A stretch of DNA of 16,784 bases. It comes from an uncultured Steroidobacter sp. GTDB taxonomy: Bacteria; Pseudomonadota; Gammaproteobacteria; Steroidobacterales; Steroidobacteraceae. Both the position numbers and the translations under genes were made by a program. Position 1 is the first letter of the stretch. Each line of letters starts with the position of its first letter. The DNA lies in the NCBI GenBank assembly GCA_946478975.1, contig CAMLEO010000144.1:1-16784 (forward strand), in the 5' to 3' direction. The notes beneath the pieces are model-generated. The model saw nothing but the letters and a program-made list of their open reading frames with translations, was not told where the DNA came from and made no database searches. Positions 6,302 to 12,910 of the stretch are shown here, one piece after another.

Positions 6302-8371
6302 ATGTGTAGATCGATAGTGCTCGCCATCGTTGCCACTGCGGGATTGACCGCGTGGCTGCCGTCGCGAGCGGACTCCAACAGCAGTGAATCGAGCTGGAAT
6401 GTTTCGTCACCGGACCACGCGATCCAGGTGGACGTAGCACTGCGAGGCGCAGCAAACAAACTGCAGTACCGCGTCCGCCGCAACGAAACGGTCGCCGTCG
6501 ACTGGTCGCCGCTCGGCCTGCGTTACGGCGATATCGACTTCGGCCCGAACCTTCGCGTTGTGTCCGCGAAGGTCGAACCCTACGCCGACGACTATCAACT
6601 CGCGCACGGCAAAACCTCGAAGGTCGCAGTTCGCGCCAATCGCCTCACGCTCGAAACGACCGGCAACGCGGGTGCGCATCTGCGAGTCGTATTCCATGCG
6701 CAGAATGACGGTGCGGCGTTTCGTTACGAAATTCCAAAACAGAAAAGCGTGCCGGCGAGCGCGACGATCTCCGAAGAGCACACCGGCTTCGATATTCCTG
6801 ACGGCAGCAAAGCGTGGATGCAGCGGCAAGCGCTGCCCGGCAGCTATGAAGCGGGCTATGCCGCCGGTCAATCGGGCGTCGATGCTGCAGCCTTTCCCCG
6901 TCCGCGCGGTCCGGGTTGGACGCGTGACAAGGCCGCACTGAATGCGTGGATGTTTCCCGCGCTGTTCGCGACGCCTGGCGACAAGCCGACGTACATACTT
7001 CTCACAGAGTCATCGCTGGACGGCAATTACACGCCGATGCGACTGGCAGGAAAGGTCAGCGACGGCCTTTACACCGTGGATTTTCCGACCGACGACGAGC
7101 CGCCTCGTGCTGAATTTCGCGAAGGCCCGCGGCTGCCGCTCGTGAAGCTGCCGTTCGCGAGCTCGTGGCGAGTGATGGTCGTCGGCGATCTGGGCACAGT
7201 AGTGACGACCACGATGGTCACCGATCTCGCCGCGCCCCTCGATCCGATGTTTGCTGGCGTCATGCCGGATTGGGTCAAGCCGGGCGTTGCCACCTGGGAC
7301 TGGTATTACTATCGCCGTCAGCGCGGCACCGAGCCCAAAGGCGAGGCGACCGGTGACTTAGGCCGCCAGAAACGTTATGTCGACGCTGCTGCCGATTTCG
7401 GCTGGGACTATGTGCTGGTCGATGCCGGCTGGCCGAAATGGTTAGGAGCCGACCCGTACGATCAACTGCGCGAGCTCGCGAGTTACGCCAAGCAACGCGG
7501 CATTGGCGTCGCGGTCTGGTATCACTCTCATCGCACCGAGAATCCCCAAGGCAGGCGCGGCACTGGCAACGTTCGCGATCGCAAGGAACGCCTGGCGGAG
7601 TTCAAGCTGCTGCAAGAGATCGGTGTAAAAGCCATCAAGGTCGATTTCTGGGACAGCGATCACCAGATCGTGATTCAGCGTCGCCTGGAAATGCTGGCCG
7701 ACGCGGCCAAATATCACATCATGGTGAACTTCCACGGCGACACGCTGCCGCGCGGCTGGGAACGTCGCTTTCCAAACTTCGTCGCCTCCGAAGCGGTCTA
7801 CGGTGCCGAGGCGATGCCGACAGCGCTGCACGATGTCCGGCTCACATTCACACGCAACATCGTGGGCCCGATGGATTACACGCCGGTCGCGTTCACGGAC
7901 ATGCTCGACTTCCGAGACAGCAGCTACGCACATTCGCTAGCTCAAGCCGTGGCCTTCTGCTCGGGGATGCAGCACTTCGGCGATGCGGCCGATCGCGAAG
8001 ATGCGGGTTATCGCGCCGTGTTCAAACAAACGCCGGCGGTTGCGGACCTGATGCGCCACCTGCCGGCCGCGTGGGACGAAACACGTTTCCTCGGCGGCAA
8101 TCCGGATACGCACATCGTGATCGCGAGACGCAAAGGCGCGGATTGGTATGTGGCCGCGCTGAACGGTGAGGAACAAACACGGACTGTGACGTTCCGTCCG
8201 GCCGATCTCGGCATCACCGGCAACACGCAGCTCGTGCTGGCGAAGGACGGCACGGATCGCGGCAACAACTTCGGCGTCGATCAGCGCACGGTGAGCGCTG
8301 ATACGCCGATCACGGTCGATATGAGATACCTGGGCGGGTTCCTGGCCCGCCTGCGGACGCCTCAGCGTTAG
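6302..8371 (+). CDS. Exported GH97 glycoside hydrolase, retaining alpha-galactosidase type
   Basis: GH97 family enzyme of 689 aa, typical length. The ATG at 6302 is preceded by GGGGGAATGAG, and the first ~24 residues form a signal peptide (MCRSIVLAIVATAGL...SRADS), so it acts in the periplasm or outside. An N-terminal beta-super-sandwich (about 30-300) is followed by the catalytic barrel (about 320-580) and a C-terminal GH97 sandwich with FLGGNPDTHIVIARRKG. KVDFWDSD near 446-453 places an aspartate (Asp448) where retaining GH97 enzymes have their nucleophile, and ASEAVYG near 495-501 supplies the likely acid/base Glu497. Inverting GH97 alpha-glucosidases such as SusB lack that aspartate, so alpha-galactosidase activity is the better prediction. 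Beta-L-arabinopyranosidase, also known in GH97, is an alternative. It is divergent from the TonB receptor, and its stop codon overlaps the stop of the convergent lactonase gene. Confidence 0.92.
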   Translation: MCRSIVLAIVATAGLTAWLPSRADSNSSESSWNVSSPDHAIQVDVALRGAANKLQYRVRRNETVAVDWSPLGLRYGDIDFGPNLRVVSAKVEPYADDYQLAHGKTSKVAVRANRLTLETTGNAGAHLRVVFHAQNDGAAFRYEIPKQKSVPASATISEEHTGFDIPDGSKAWMQRQALPGSYEAGYAAGQSGVDAAAFPRPRGPGWTRDKAALNAWMFPALFATPGDKPTYILLTESSLDGNYTPMRLAGKVSDGLYTVDFPTDDEPPRAEFREGPRLPLVKLPFASSWRVMVVGDLGTVVTTTMVTDLAAPLDPMFAGVMPDWVKPGVATWDWYYYRRQRGTEPKGEATGDLGRQKRYVDAAADFGWDYVLVDAGWPKWLGADPYDQLRELASYAKQRGIGVAVWYHSHRTENPQGRRGTGNVRDRKERLAEFKLLQEIGVKAIKVDFWDSDHQIVIQRRLEMLADAAKYHIMVNFHGDTLPRGWERRFPNFVASEAVYGAEAMPTALHDVRLTFTRNIVGPMDYTPVAFTDMLDFRDSSYAHSLAQAVAFCSGMQHFGDAADREDAGYRAVFKQTPAVADLMRHLPAAWDETRFLGGNPDTHIVIARRKGADWYVAALNGEEQTRTVTFRPADLGITGNTQLVLAKDGTDRGNNFGVDQRTVSADTPITVDMRYLGGFLARLRTPQR

Positions 8372-9273
8372 AGCTCGTACACGCGGCGCGCTGTGCCACC
8401 CCACAGCGCGTCGCGTTCGGACGCAGACAGTCGCGCCGCCCATTTGTCGACGATCTCCGCCACTTGCACGTACGGGGCAGCTAGCAAGCACACGGGCCAA
8501 TCGGATCCGAACATCAAACGTTCGGGCCCGAACAATTCCAACGTGGTGTCGAGGTACATCGTGAGATCTGCGGAATTGAACGCACGCCTGTTTATCTGGT
8601 CGAAAGCGGCCGAGGCCCTTTCGACACGCCCGTCAAAAGGCGCGACTTTTGCCGGGCTAGCATCCATCGCCTCAGTCACCATCCCAGACACCTTGCAAAC
8701 GACGTGCGGCAACGCTGCGATCGGCGCGAGATCGCGACGCCACTCGGCATGGCCGTGGCCGTGAATGTTTGGCTTGCCAAGATGGTCGAGCACCAGCCAA
8801 TGCGCATCGTGCTCGCGAGAAAATTCAGCCATGGCACTCAACTGCGGGCTTCGTAACAACAACTCGTAGATCAGCCCCTTCTTCTGCAAGAGCTCGACGC
8901 CACGACGGAACGCGGCGTCCGGCCCCTCCGCCGGAATCGCCTCAGCTTGCAGAACGTGACGAAAGCCCGCCAACTTGCGCGCCCCGCTCCAACGCTCCAA
9001 CCGCTGCTCTAAATCATCGGCCCGAAGATCCACCCAGCCAATGACTGCGGCAATCCACGGATGCTCGGCCGCCAGCGCCAGCAGGAAATCCGTTTCTGTC
9101 TCGATGGTGCGTGCCTGTACGGCGATGCATTGATCGATGCCCTGAGCATCCAGCAGCGGCCGCAAGTCCGGCGGCAGGAAGTCACGTCGCAGGACGCCCA
9201 TCTGCGCGTCGATCCAATCGTATTCAACCGGATCGTAGCGCCAGAAATGTTGATGTGAGTCGATGCGTGTCAT
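8368..9273 (-). CDS. L-fuconolactonase-type amidohydrolase (COG3618)
   Basis: Predicted cytoplasmic lactonase opening L-fucono-1,5-lactone to L-fuconate, the second step of oxidative L-fucose catabolism; related members act on L-rhamnono- or galactarolactones. The protein has 301 aa and a TIM-barrel amidohydrolase pattern: HQHFW at 7-11, VLDHLGKP at about 161-168, and MFGSDWPVC at 254-262 with the catalytic/metal-binding Asp258. The ATG at 9273 lies 7 bases after the aldo/keto reductase stop, so the two are translated from one message. A segment near residues 204-225, between VSGMVTEA and YLDTTLELFG, looks roughly 15-20 residues longer than I expect for the family. The stop codon (TAA, 8368-8370 on minus) interlocks with the GH97 stop. 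The substrate rests on the pathway context; L-galactonolactone or D-arabinonolactone remain possible because of the shared stereochemistry. Confidence 0.88.
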   Translation of the reverse strand: MTRIDSHQHFWRYDPVEYDWIDAQMGVLRRDFLPPDLRPLLDAQGIDQCIAVQARTIETETDFLLALAAEHPWIAAVIGWVDLRADDLEQRLERWSGARKLAGFRHVLQAEAIPAEGPDAAFRRGVELLQKKGLIYELLLRSPQLSAMAEFSREHDAHWLVLDHLGKPNIHGHGHAEWRRDLAPIAALPHVVCKVSGMVTEAMDASPAKVAPFDGRVERASAAFDQINRRAFNSADLTMYLDTTLELFGPERLMFGSDWPVCLLAAPYVQVAEIVDKWAARLSASERDALWGGTARRVYEL

Positions 9274-9280
9274 GGGCAGC

Positions 9281-10309
9281 TCATTCGCGAGGAACCGGAG
9301 CGTCGGGCCGGATCAGCTTGCGTTCGCGCAGCTCGCGCCAGAACGCTGCTTGAATCGGCATGTGCAAATATTCCTTGGCACGCGCGACTTCGGCCGGGCT
9401 GTTCATGCCTGGGATTACCGAGATGACCTGAGGATGCGCGAGCGGAAATTGCAACGCGGCCGCAGGCAAGATCACGTTGTGCTTGTCGCAAACCGCTTCG
9501 ATCGCTGCGACCCGCTCGATGATGTGTGCCGGCGCGGGTTGATAGTCATAAATGAGATTGCTCCGATCTTTCACGCCGCGCGCCAGAATGCCGGAGTTAT
9601 AAGGGCCACCGAGCACAATCGAGACACCGCGACGCGCGCACAGCGGCAGGAACGTTTCGAGCGCGCTCTGCTCCAACAGCGTGTATCGACCGGCGAGCAA
9701 CATCACATCGTAGTCGCCGTGTGCCAATGCTTCTTCGCAGATCTGCCACTCGTTCACACCCAAGCCGATCGCGCCGACAGCACCGCCATCGCGCAACTCG
9801 CGCAGAGCGCGATAACCACCGTTCATGAACTCGGAGAACCGTTGCGCGTGCGCTTCGCCGTGCGTGCGAACACCCAGATCGTGCACGTAGAGAATATCGA
9901 TGAGGTCGCGCTTCAACTTCTTGCGGCTGTCCTCATACGAATACATCACCGCGTCATAGGTGTAATCGAACTCGCTTTCGAACGGCTCGGGCGAAACGAA
10001 GCCCTGCCTCGCTTGCGTGAGATCGGCATCGGGTCGCGGCGCGAGTCGACGGCCGACCTTGGTGGAAATGATCGCGGTCTGCTGAGGATCGATGGACGCG
10101 AGCGCGGCGCCGAGCCGCTTTTCGCTCAAGCCGAAGCCGTAGTGAGGAGCCGTGTCAAAGTAACGAACGCCGGCGTCGAACGCCGCACGGACGGTCGCGA
10201 ATGCATCGGCCTCGGAGACGGGCCGATACAGGTTGCCGATCGCAGCCCCGCCGAAGCCCCAGGCACCGGCCTGACCGATCTTGCTAAGTGTGTCCGACCC
10301 CGGCGCCAT
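9281..10309 (-). CDS. Aldo/keto reductase, L-fucose (D-threo-aldose) 1-dehydrogenase
   Basis: Predicted cytoplasmic NAD(P)-dependent sugar dehydrogenase oxidising L-fucose, and probably L-galactose or D-arabinose, at C1 to the lactone. I use the ATG at 10309 (342 aa) because a GGGGG run lies 8 bases upstream; a TTG at 10324 is the alternative and adds five residues. The catalytic tetrad of the family is visible: Asp52 and Tyr57 in FDTAPHYGFG, Lys84 in ISTKVGR, and His143 in ILYVHDLG. The C-terminal part carries the cofactor-loop region (SVIPGMNSPAEV). The lactonase follows after 7 bases, which is the strongest evidence for an aldose-1-dehydrogenase role rather than a general aldehyde reductase. 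The gene is divergent from the FAH hydrolase and shares an 84-bp control region with it. Confidence 0.88.
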   Translation of the reverse strand: MAPGSDTLSKIGQAGAWGFGGAAIGNLYRPVSEADAFATVRAAFDAGVRYFDTAPHYGFGLSEKRLGAALASIDPQQTAIISTKVGRRLAPRPDADLTQARQGFVSPEPFESEFDYTYDAVMYSYEDSRKKLKRDLIDILYVHDLGVRTHGEAHAQRFSEFMNGGYRALRELRDGGAVGAIGLGVNEWQICEEALAHGDYDVMLLAGRYTLLEQSALETFLPLCARRGVSIVLGGPYNSGILARGVKDRSNLIYDYQPAPAHIIERVAAIEAVCDKHNVILPAAALQFPLAHPQVISVIPGMNSPAEVARAKEYLHMPIQAAFWRELRERKLIRPDAPVPRE

Positions 10310-10341
10310 TTCGTTTGCCCCCAATCGTCTCGGTATGTAAG

Positions 10342-10366
10342 ATCATAATCCACTATTTGAGATTAT
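10342..10366. promoter_or_regulatory. Dyad in shared promoter region of divergent fucose-pathway genes
   Basis: A perfect inverted repeat ATAATC (10345-10350) and GATTAT (10361-10366), spacer 10 bases, lies midway in the 84-bp gap between the dehydrogenase and FAH genes. The A+T-rich stretch also holds -10-like hexamers for both directions: CATAAT (10344-10349, plus) and TATGAT (10347-10342, minus). No convincing -35 elements with good spacing were found. It is a plausible operator controlling both genes together. It does not carry the GGACA/TGTCC half-sites seen beside iclR. Confidence 0.4.
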
Positions 10367-10393
10367 TCGCAACCTTCTGCCCCGAGAGTCCCC

Positions 10394-11254
10394 ATGAAGC
10401 TCTGTCGATACGGCCGCCGCGGTGAAGAAAAGCCTGGTTTGATCGATGCGGAAGGTCGCCTGCGCGACTTGTCCGGGCACATTCGCGATTTAACCCCGGC
10501 CGACCTCGGCGCGCAGTCACTCGCGAAGCTGCGCGCCATCGATCCCGCTTCCCTGCCGCTCGTTCCCGGCACACCGCGTTACGGCGTTCCGGTGAACGGC
10601 GTCGGCAAGTTCATCGCCATCGGTCTCAACTACTCGGATCACGCGAAAGAGTCCGGCCTGCCGCTGCCGCCGGAGCCGGTGTTCTTCACCAAGGCGATCT
10701 CGTGCCTCAACGGCCCGAACGACGACGTGATGATTCCCCAAGGCAGCGTCAAGACCGATTGGGAAGTCGAGCTCGGCGTCGTCATCGGCAAAACCTGTCG
10801 TTACGTCGAAGAGTCGCAGGCGCTGTCGCATGTCGCGGGTTACGTGCTCGTGAACGATGTGTCGGAGCGCGAATATCAGAAAGAGCGCGGCTCGCAATGG
10901 GACAAAGGCAAGGGCTGCGATACGTTCGGCCCGGTCGGCCCGTGGCTGGTCACCACCGATGAAATTCCCGATCCGCAGACGCTGGAGATGTTTCTAAACG
11001 TCAACGACAGGCGCATGCAGACCGGCAACACCGACAAGATGGTGTTCAACGTCGCGACCTGCATCGCTTACGTGAGCCGCTTCATCACGTTATATCCCGG
11101 CGACCTGCTGACTACGGGCACACCGCCGGGCGTCGGCGAAGGACAAAAGCCCACGCAGATCTTTCTGCGCGCCGGCGATCGCATGCACCTGGGCATCAAG
11201 GGACTCGGCGAACAGCGCCAGAATCTGATTGCCTGGCGCCGGATCGAGGATTAG
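10394..11254 (+). CDS. FAH-family 2,4-diketo-3-deoxy-L-fuconate hydrolase
   Basis: Predicted cytoplasmic hydrolase cleaving 2,4-diketo-3-deoxy-L-fuconate to pyruvate and L-lactate, the last step of non-phosphorylating L-fucose degradation; L-rhamnose routes use a close relative. The protein has 286 aa: a short N-terminal domain (1-65), then the FAH catalytic fold with IGLNYSDHAKE near 76-86, PVFFTKA, and the metal-binding ExE...D set Glu124, Glu126 (DWEVELG) and Asp155 (LVNDVSERE). YPGDLLTTGTPPGVGEG near 234-250 is the family C-terminal signature. Homologues are often labelled ureidoglycolate lyase, but the neighbouring dehydrogenase, lactonase and SDR favour the sugar-acid role. The ATG is supported by GAGAG upstream. 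Its TAG stop overlaps the TAA stop of convergent iclR by three bases. Confidence 0.88.
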   Translation: MKLCRYGRRGEEKPGLIDAEGRLRDLSGHIRDLTPADLGAQSLAKLRAIDPASLPLVPGTPRYGVPVNGVGKFIAIGLNYSDHAKESGLPLPPEPVFFTKAISCLNGPNDDVMIPQGSVKTDWEVELGVVIGKTCRYVEESQALSHVAGYVLVNDVSEREYQKERGSQWDKGKGCDTFGPVGPWLVTTDEIPDPQTLEMFLNVNDRRMQTGNTDKMVFNVATCIAYVSRFITLYPGDLLTTGTPPGVGEGQKPTQIFLRAGDRMHLGIKGLGEQRQNLIAWRRIED

Positions 11255-12015
11255 CCAAACGCGCTGATCTCTTTTGCCAACCGTTGGATCTCGGTCGTCA
11301 TGCGTTCGAAATCCATCTGGTCGGTCTGGCGCACCAGCGTTGAAATGCTGATCGCGGCGACGGCATAACCATGGGAATCGCGCAGCGGGGCGGCGACACA
11401 GCGCGCCCCGACATCGCACTCTTCCAGATCGTAGGCGACGGCCTCGTTACGCACGCGCTCGATCGTCTCGCGCCACGCGTTGGGATCGGTGATGGAATTA
11501 GGCGTGCGTCCCGGCAGCCCGTGCTCGATCACCTTCTCCGCCAGCTTCTGATCGGCATCGAACGCGACCAGACATTTGCCGAGCGCAGTAACGCTGAGCG
11601 GACGTTTCTGCCCGATCACCGAAGAGATGCTCATGAAGTTCGAGCTCTCCGCCTTGTCGATATAAACAACGTCGAAGCCGTCGCGAATTCCGAGGTGCAC
11701 GGTGAAGCCGACGGTGCGCACGAACTCTTCCATGGCCTGGCGCGCCCGTCGTCGCAACACCGCTCCGCTGCCACTCATCGCCGCGAGCGCGACCACCTTG
11801 GGCCCGAGTTGCCAGCCGGATTGTTTGCCGACCGCCTGCACCAGCCCGTGCTCCTGCAGTTCGGCCAGGAATCGATAGGTCGTCGGCCGCGACAGGCCGG
11901 TGACTTTCACCAGCTCCGCCACGCTGATGCCGCCCGGATCGCTGCAAGTCCCGACCGCCGAAAGCAGCCGCAAGGCTTTGCCCAGCGAGGTCTCTTTATC
12001 CACTTCCGCGCTCAA
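11251..12015 (-). CDS. IclR-family transcriptional regulator (TTG start)
   Basis: DNA-binding regulator with an N-terminal winged helix-turn-helix (about 5-75; ISVAELVKVTGLSRPTTYRFLAEL contains the HTH) and a C-terminal IclR effector domain (about 90-250; GFTVHLGIRDGFDVVYIDK, LSVTALGKCLVAF, RCVAAPLRDSHGYAVAAISIS). I start it at TTG 12015, giving 254 aa, normal for the family: GGAAGGG at 12021-12027 lies 5 bases upstream, and the product then begins MSAEVDKETSLGKALRLL. The frame stays open to an ATG at 12141, but that would add 42 non-conserved residues and overlap the divergent SDR gene. Its position between the FAH and SDR genes suggests it controls the fucose pathway, with a pathway intermediate as ligand. 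Whether it represses or activates cannot be read. Confidence 0.9.
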   Translation of the reverse strand: MSAEVDKETSLGKALRLLSAVGTCSDPGGISVAELVKVTGLSRPTTYRFLAELQEHGLVQAVGKQSGWQLGPKVVALAAMSGSGAVLRRRARQAMEEFVRTVGFTVHLGIRDGFDVVYIDKAESSNFMSISSVIGQKRPLSVTALGKCLVAFDADQKLAEKVIEHGLPGRTPNSITDPNAWRETIERVRNEAVAYDLEECDVGARCVAAPLRDSHGYAVAAISISTLVRQTDQMDFERMTTEIQRLAKEISAFG

Positions 12016-12047
12016 AACTGCCCTTCCATCGAAAAATCTCAAGATGT

Positions 12048-12128
12048 GGACATAGTAGATGACGTTCGACACGGGCGACAGGGCGGGAAAGTATCGACAT
12101 GAGGACAATCTGTCCGTATATTGGGACA
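12048..12128. promoter_or_regulatory. Candidate IclR operator cluster (GGACA/TGTCC half-sites)
   Basis: In the 115-bp gap between iclR and the SDR gene, a palindrome GGACA-ATC-TGTCC occupies 12103-12115. A second facing pair uses TGTCC 12111-12115 and GGACA 12124-12128. A lone GGACA at 12048-12052 abuts a weak -10-like TACTAT on the iclR side. The palindrome lies exactly between the -35 and -10 of the SDR promoter, where bound protein would block or reposition RNA polymerase. Assignment to the adjacent IclR protein is inferred from location. Confidence 0.5.
12094..12122 (+). promoter_or_regulatory. Sigma70 promoter of the SDR gene, possibly leaderless
   Basis: TCGACA (12094-12099, 5 of 6 to consensus) and TATATT (12117-12122, 5 of 6) are spaced by 17 bases, the best promoter seen in the window. 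The expected start, 6-8 bases after the -10, is about 12129-12131, on or just before the ATG at 12131. The mRNA may therefore have no leader. Confidence 0.6.
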
Positions 12129-12130
12129 CC

Positions 12131-12889
12131 ATGAAGAACACAGCAGGCCGACTCTCGGGGAAACGCGTTCTGGTGACGGCGGCGGGACGCGGGATTGGAC
12201 GCGCAACCGCCCTAGCCTGCGCGCGCGAAGGCGCGAAGGTTTACGCCACTGATCTCGATGCGAGTGTGTTGGGAGATTTGGCCAGCGACAGCATTTCAGT
12301 CGCGGCCCTCGACAGCACCGATGAAGCCGCAGTGTCCGCGTTCGCGCGCAGCGCTCCGACCTTCGATGCAGCCGTGCATTGTGTCGGCATCGTTCAGAAC
12401 GGCTCCATCCTCGAATGCAGCCCGGCGGACTGGCAGCGGGCGTTTCGAATCAATGTCGACAGTTTTTATTTCCTGCTGCGAGCCGTACTGCCGGGAATGC
12501 TCGCGGCCGGCGGCGGCAGCATCACCTGCATTTCTTCCGTCGCCTCTTCCATCATGGGCATTCCCAATCGCGCCTCGTATGGCGCCACCAAGGCGGCAAT
12601 GATCGGCATGGTGAAGTCCGTTGCCGCCGAATATGTTTCCAAACAGATTCGTTGTAATGCCGTGTGCCCCGGCACCATCCTTTCGCCGTCGCTCGAGCAG
12701 CGTATCGCGGCGCTCGGCGACCAGGTCGGGAGCGTGGACAAAGCTAAAGAAATGTTTGTCTCGCGCCAGCCGATGGGCCGCCTGGGCACGCCGGAAGAAG
12801 TCGCGGACTTGTGCGTTTATCTCGCCAGCGACGAGAGCCGCTTTGTCACCAGCCAGTTGATCTCGATCGACGGCGGCATGTCGATGTAG
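12131..12889 (+). CDS. SDR dehydrogenase, 2-keto-3-deoxy-L-fuconate dehydrogenase type
   Basis: Predicted cytoplasmic NAD-dependent short-chain dehydrogenase oxidising 2-keto-3-deoxy-L-fuconate at C4 to the 2,4-diketo acid that the FAH enzyme cleaves. I start at ATG 12131 (252 aa, classical SDR length); the frame extends up to 12059 but that part covers the promoter. The Rossmann motif TAAGRGIG lies at 16-23, with Asp41 after the second strand favouring NAD over NADP. The active site comprises Asn108, Ser136, Tyr150 and Lys154 (YGATK). The usual NNAG motif is replaced by HCVG at 83-86. The C-terminus reads SQLISIDGGMSM, the normal SDR ending. The specific substrate is assigned from neighbours; alone it would be a generic FabG-like SDR. 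Translation may be leaderless. A 12-base repeat overlaps its stop codon. Confidence 0.87.
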   Translation: MKNTAGRLSGKRVLVTAAGRGIGRATALACAREGAKVYATDLDASVLGDLASDSISVAALDSTDEAAVSAFARSAPTFDAAVHCVGIVQNGSILECSPADWQRAFRINVDSFYFLLRAVLPGMLAAGGGSITCISSVASSIMGIPNRASYGATKAAMIGMVKSVAAEYVSKQIRCNAVCPGTILSPSLEQRIAALGDQVGSVDKAKEMFVSRQPMGRLGTPEEVADLCVYLASDESRFVTSQLISIDGGMSM

Positions 12890-12902
12890 TCATGTCGATG
12901 TA
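12877..12902. repeat. 14-base-period tandem repeat at SDR stop codon
   Basis: CATGTCGATGTA occurs at 12877-12888 and again at 12891-12902, separated by GT. The first copy contains the last codons and most of the TAG stop; the second brings its own ATG-TCG-ATG-TAA in another frame. It looks like a recent slippage duplication in the 21-bp gap before the convergent kinase gene. It has no evident function. Confidence 0.7.
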
Positions 12903-12910
12903 AGCGGGCT

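Noticed and set aside
9263..10348. 361-codon open frame on the plus strand covering the aldo/keto reductase gene
   Set aside because: It is fully antisense to a gene with an intact catalytic tetrad; its translation has no recognisable motif and the long frame is explained by G+C-rich codon bias.
12059..12130. Upstream extension of the SDR gene to the ATG at 12059
   Set aside because: The added segment covers the promoter and palindromic half-sites and is not part of the SDR fold, which begins shortly after ATG 12131.
12016..12141. N-terminal extension of iclR to ATG 12141
   Set aside because: Would overlap the divergent SDR start, has no ribosome-binding site as good as that of TTG 12015, and adds residues without family similarity.
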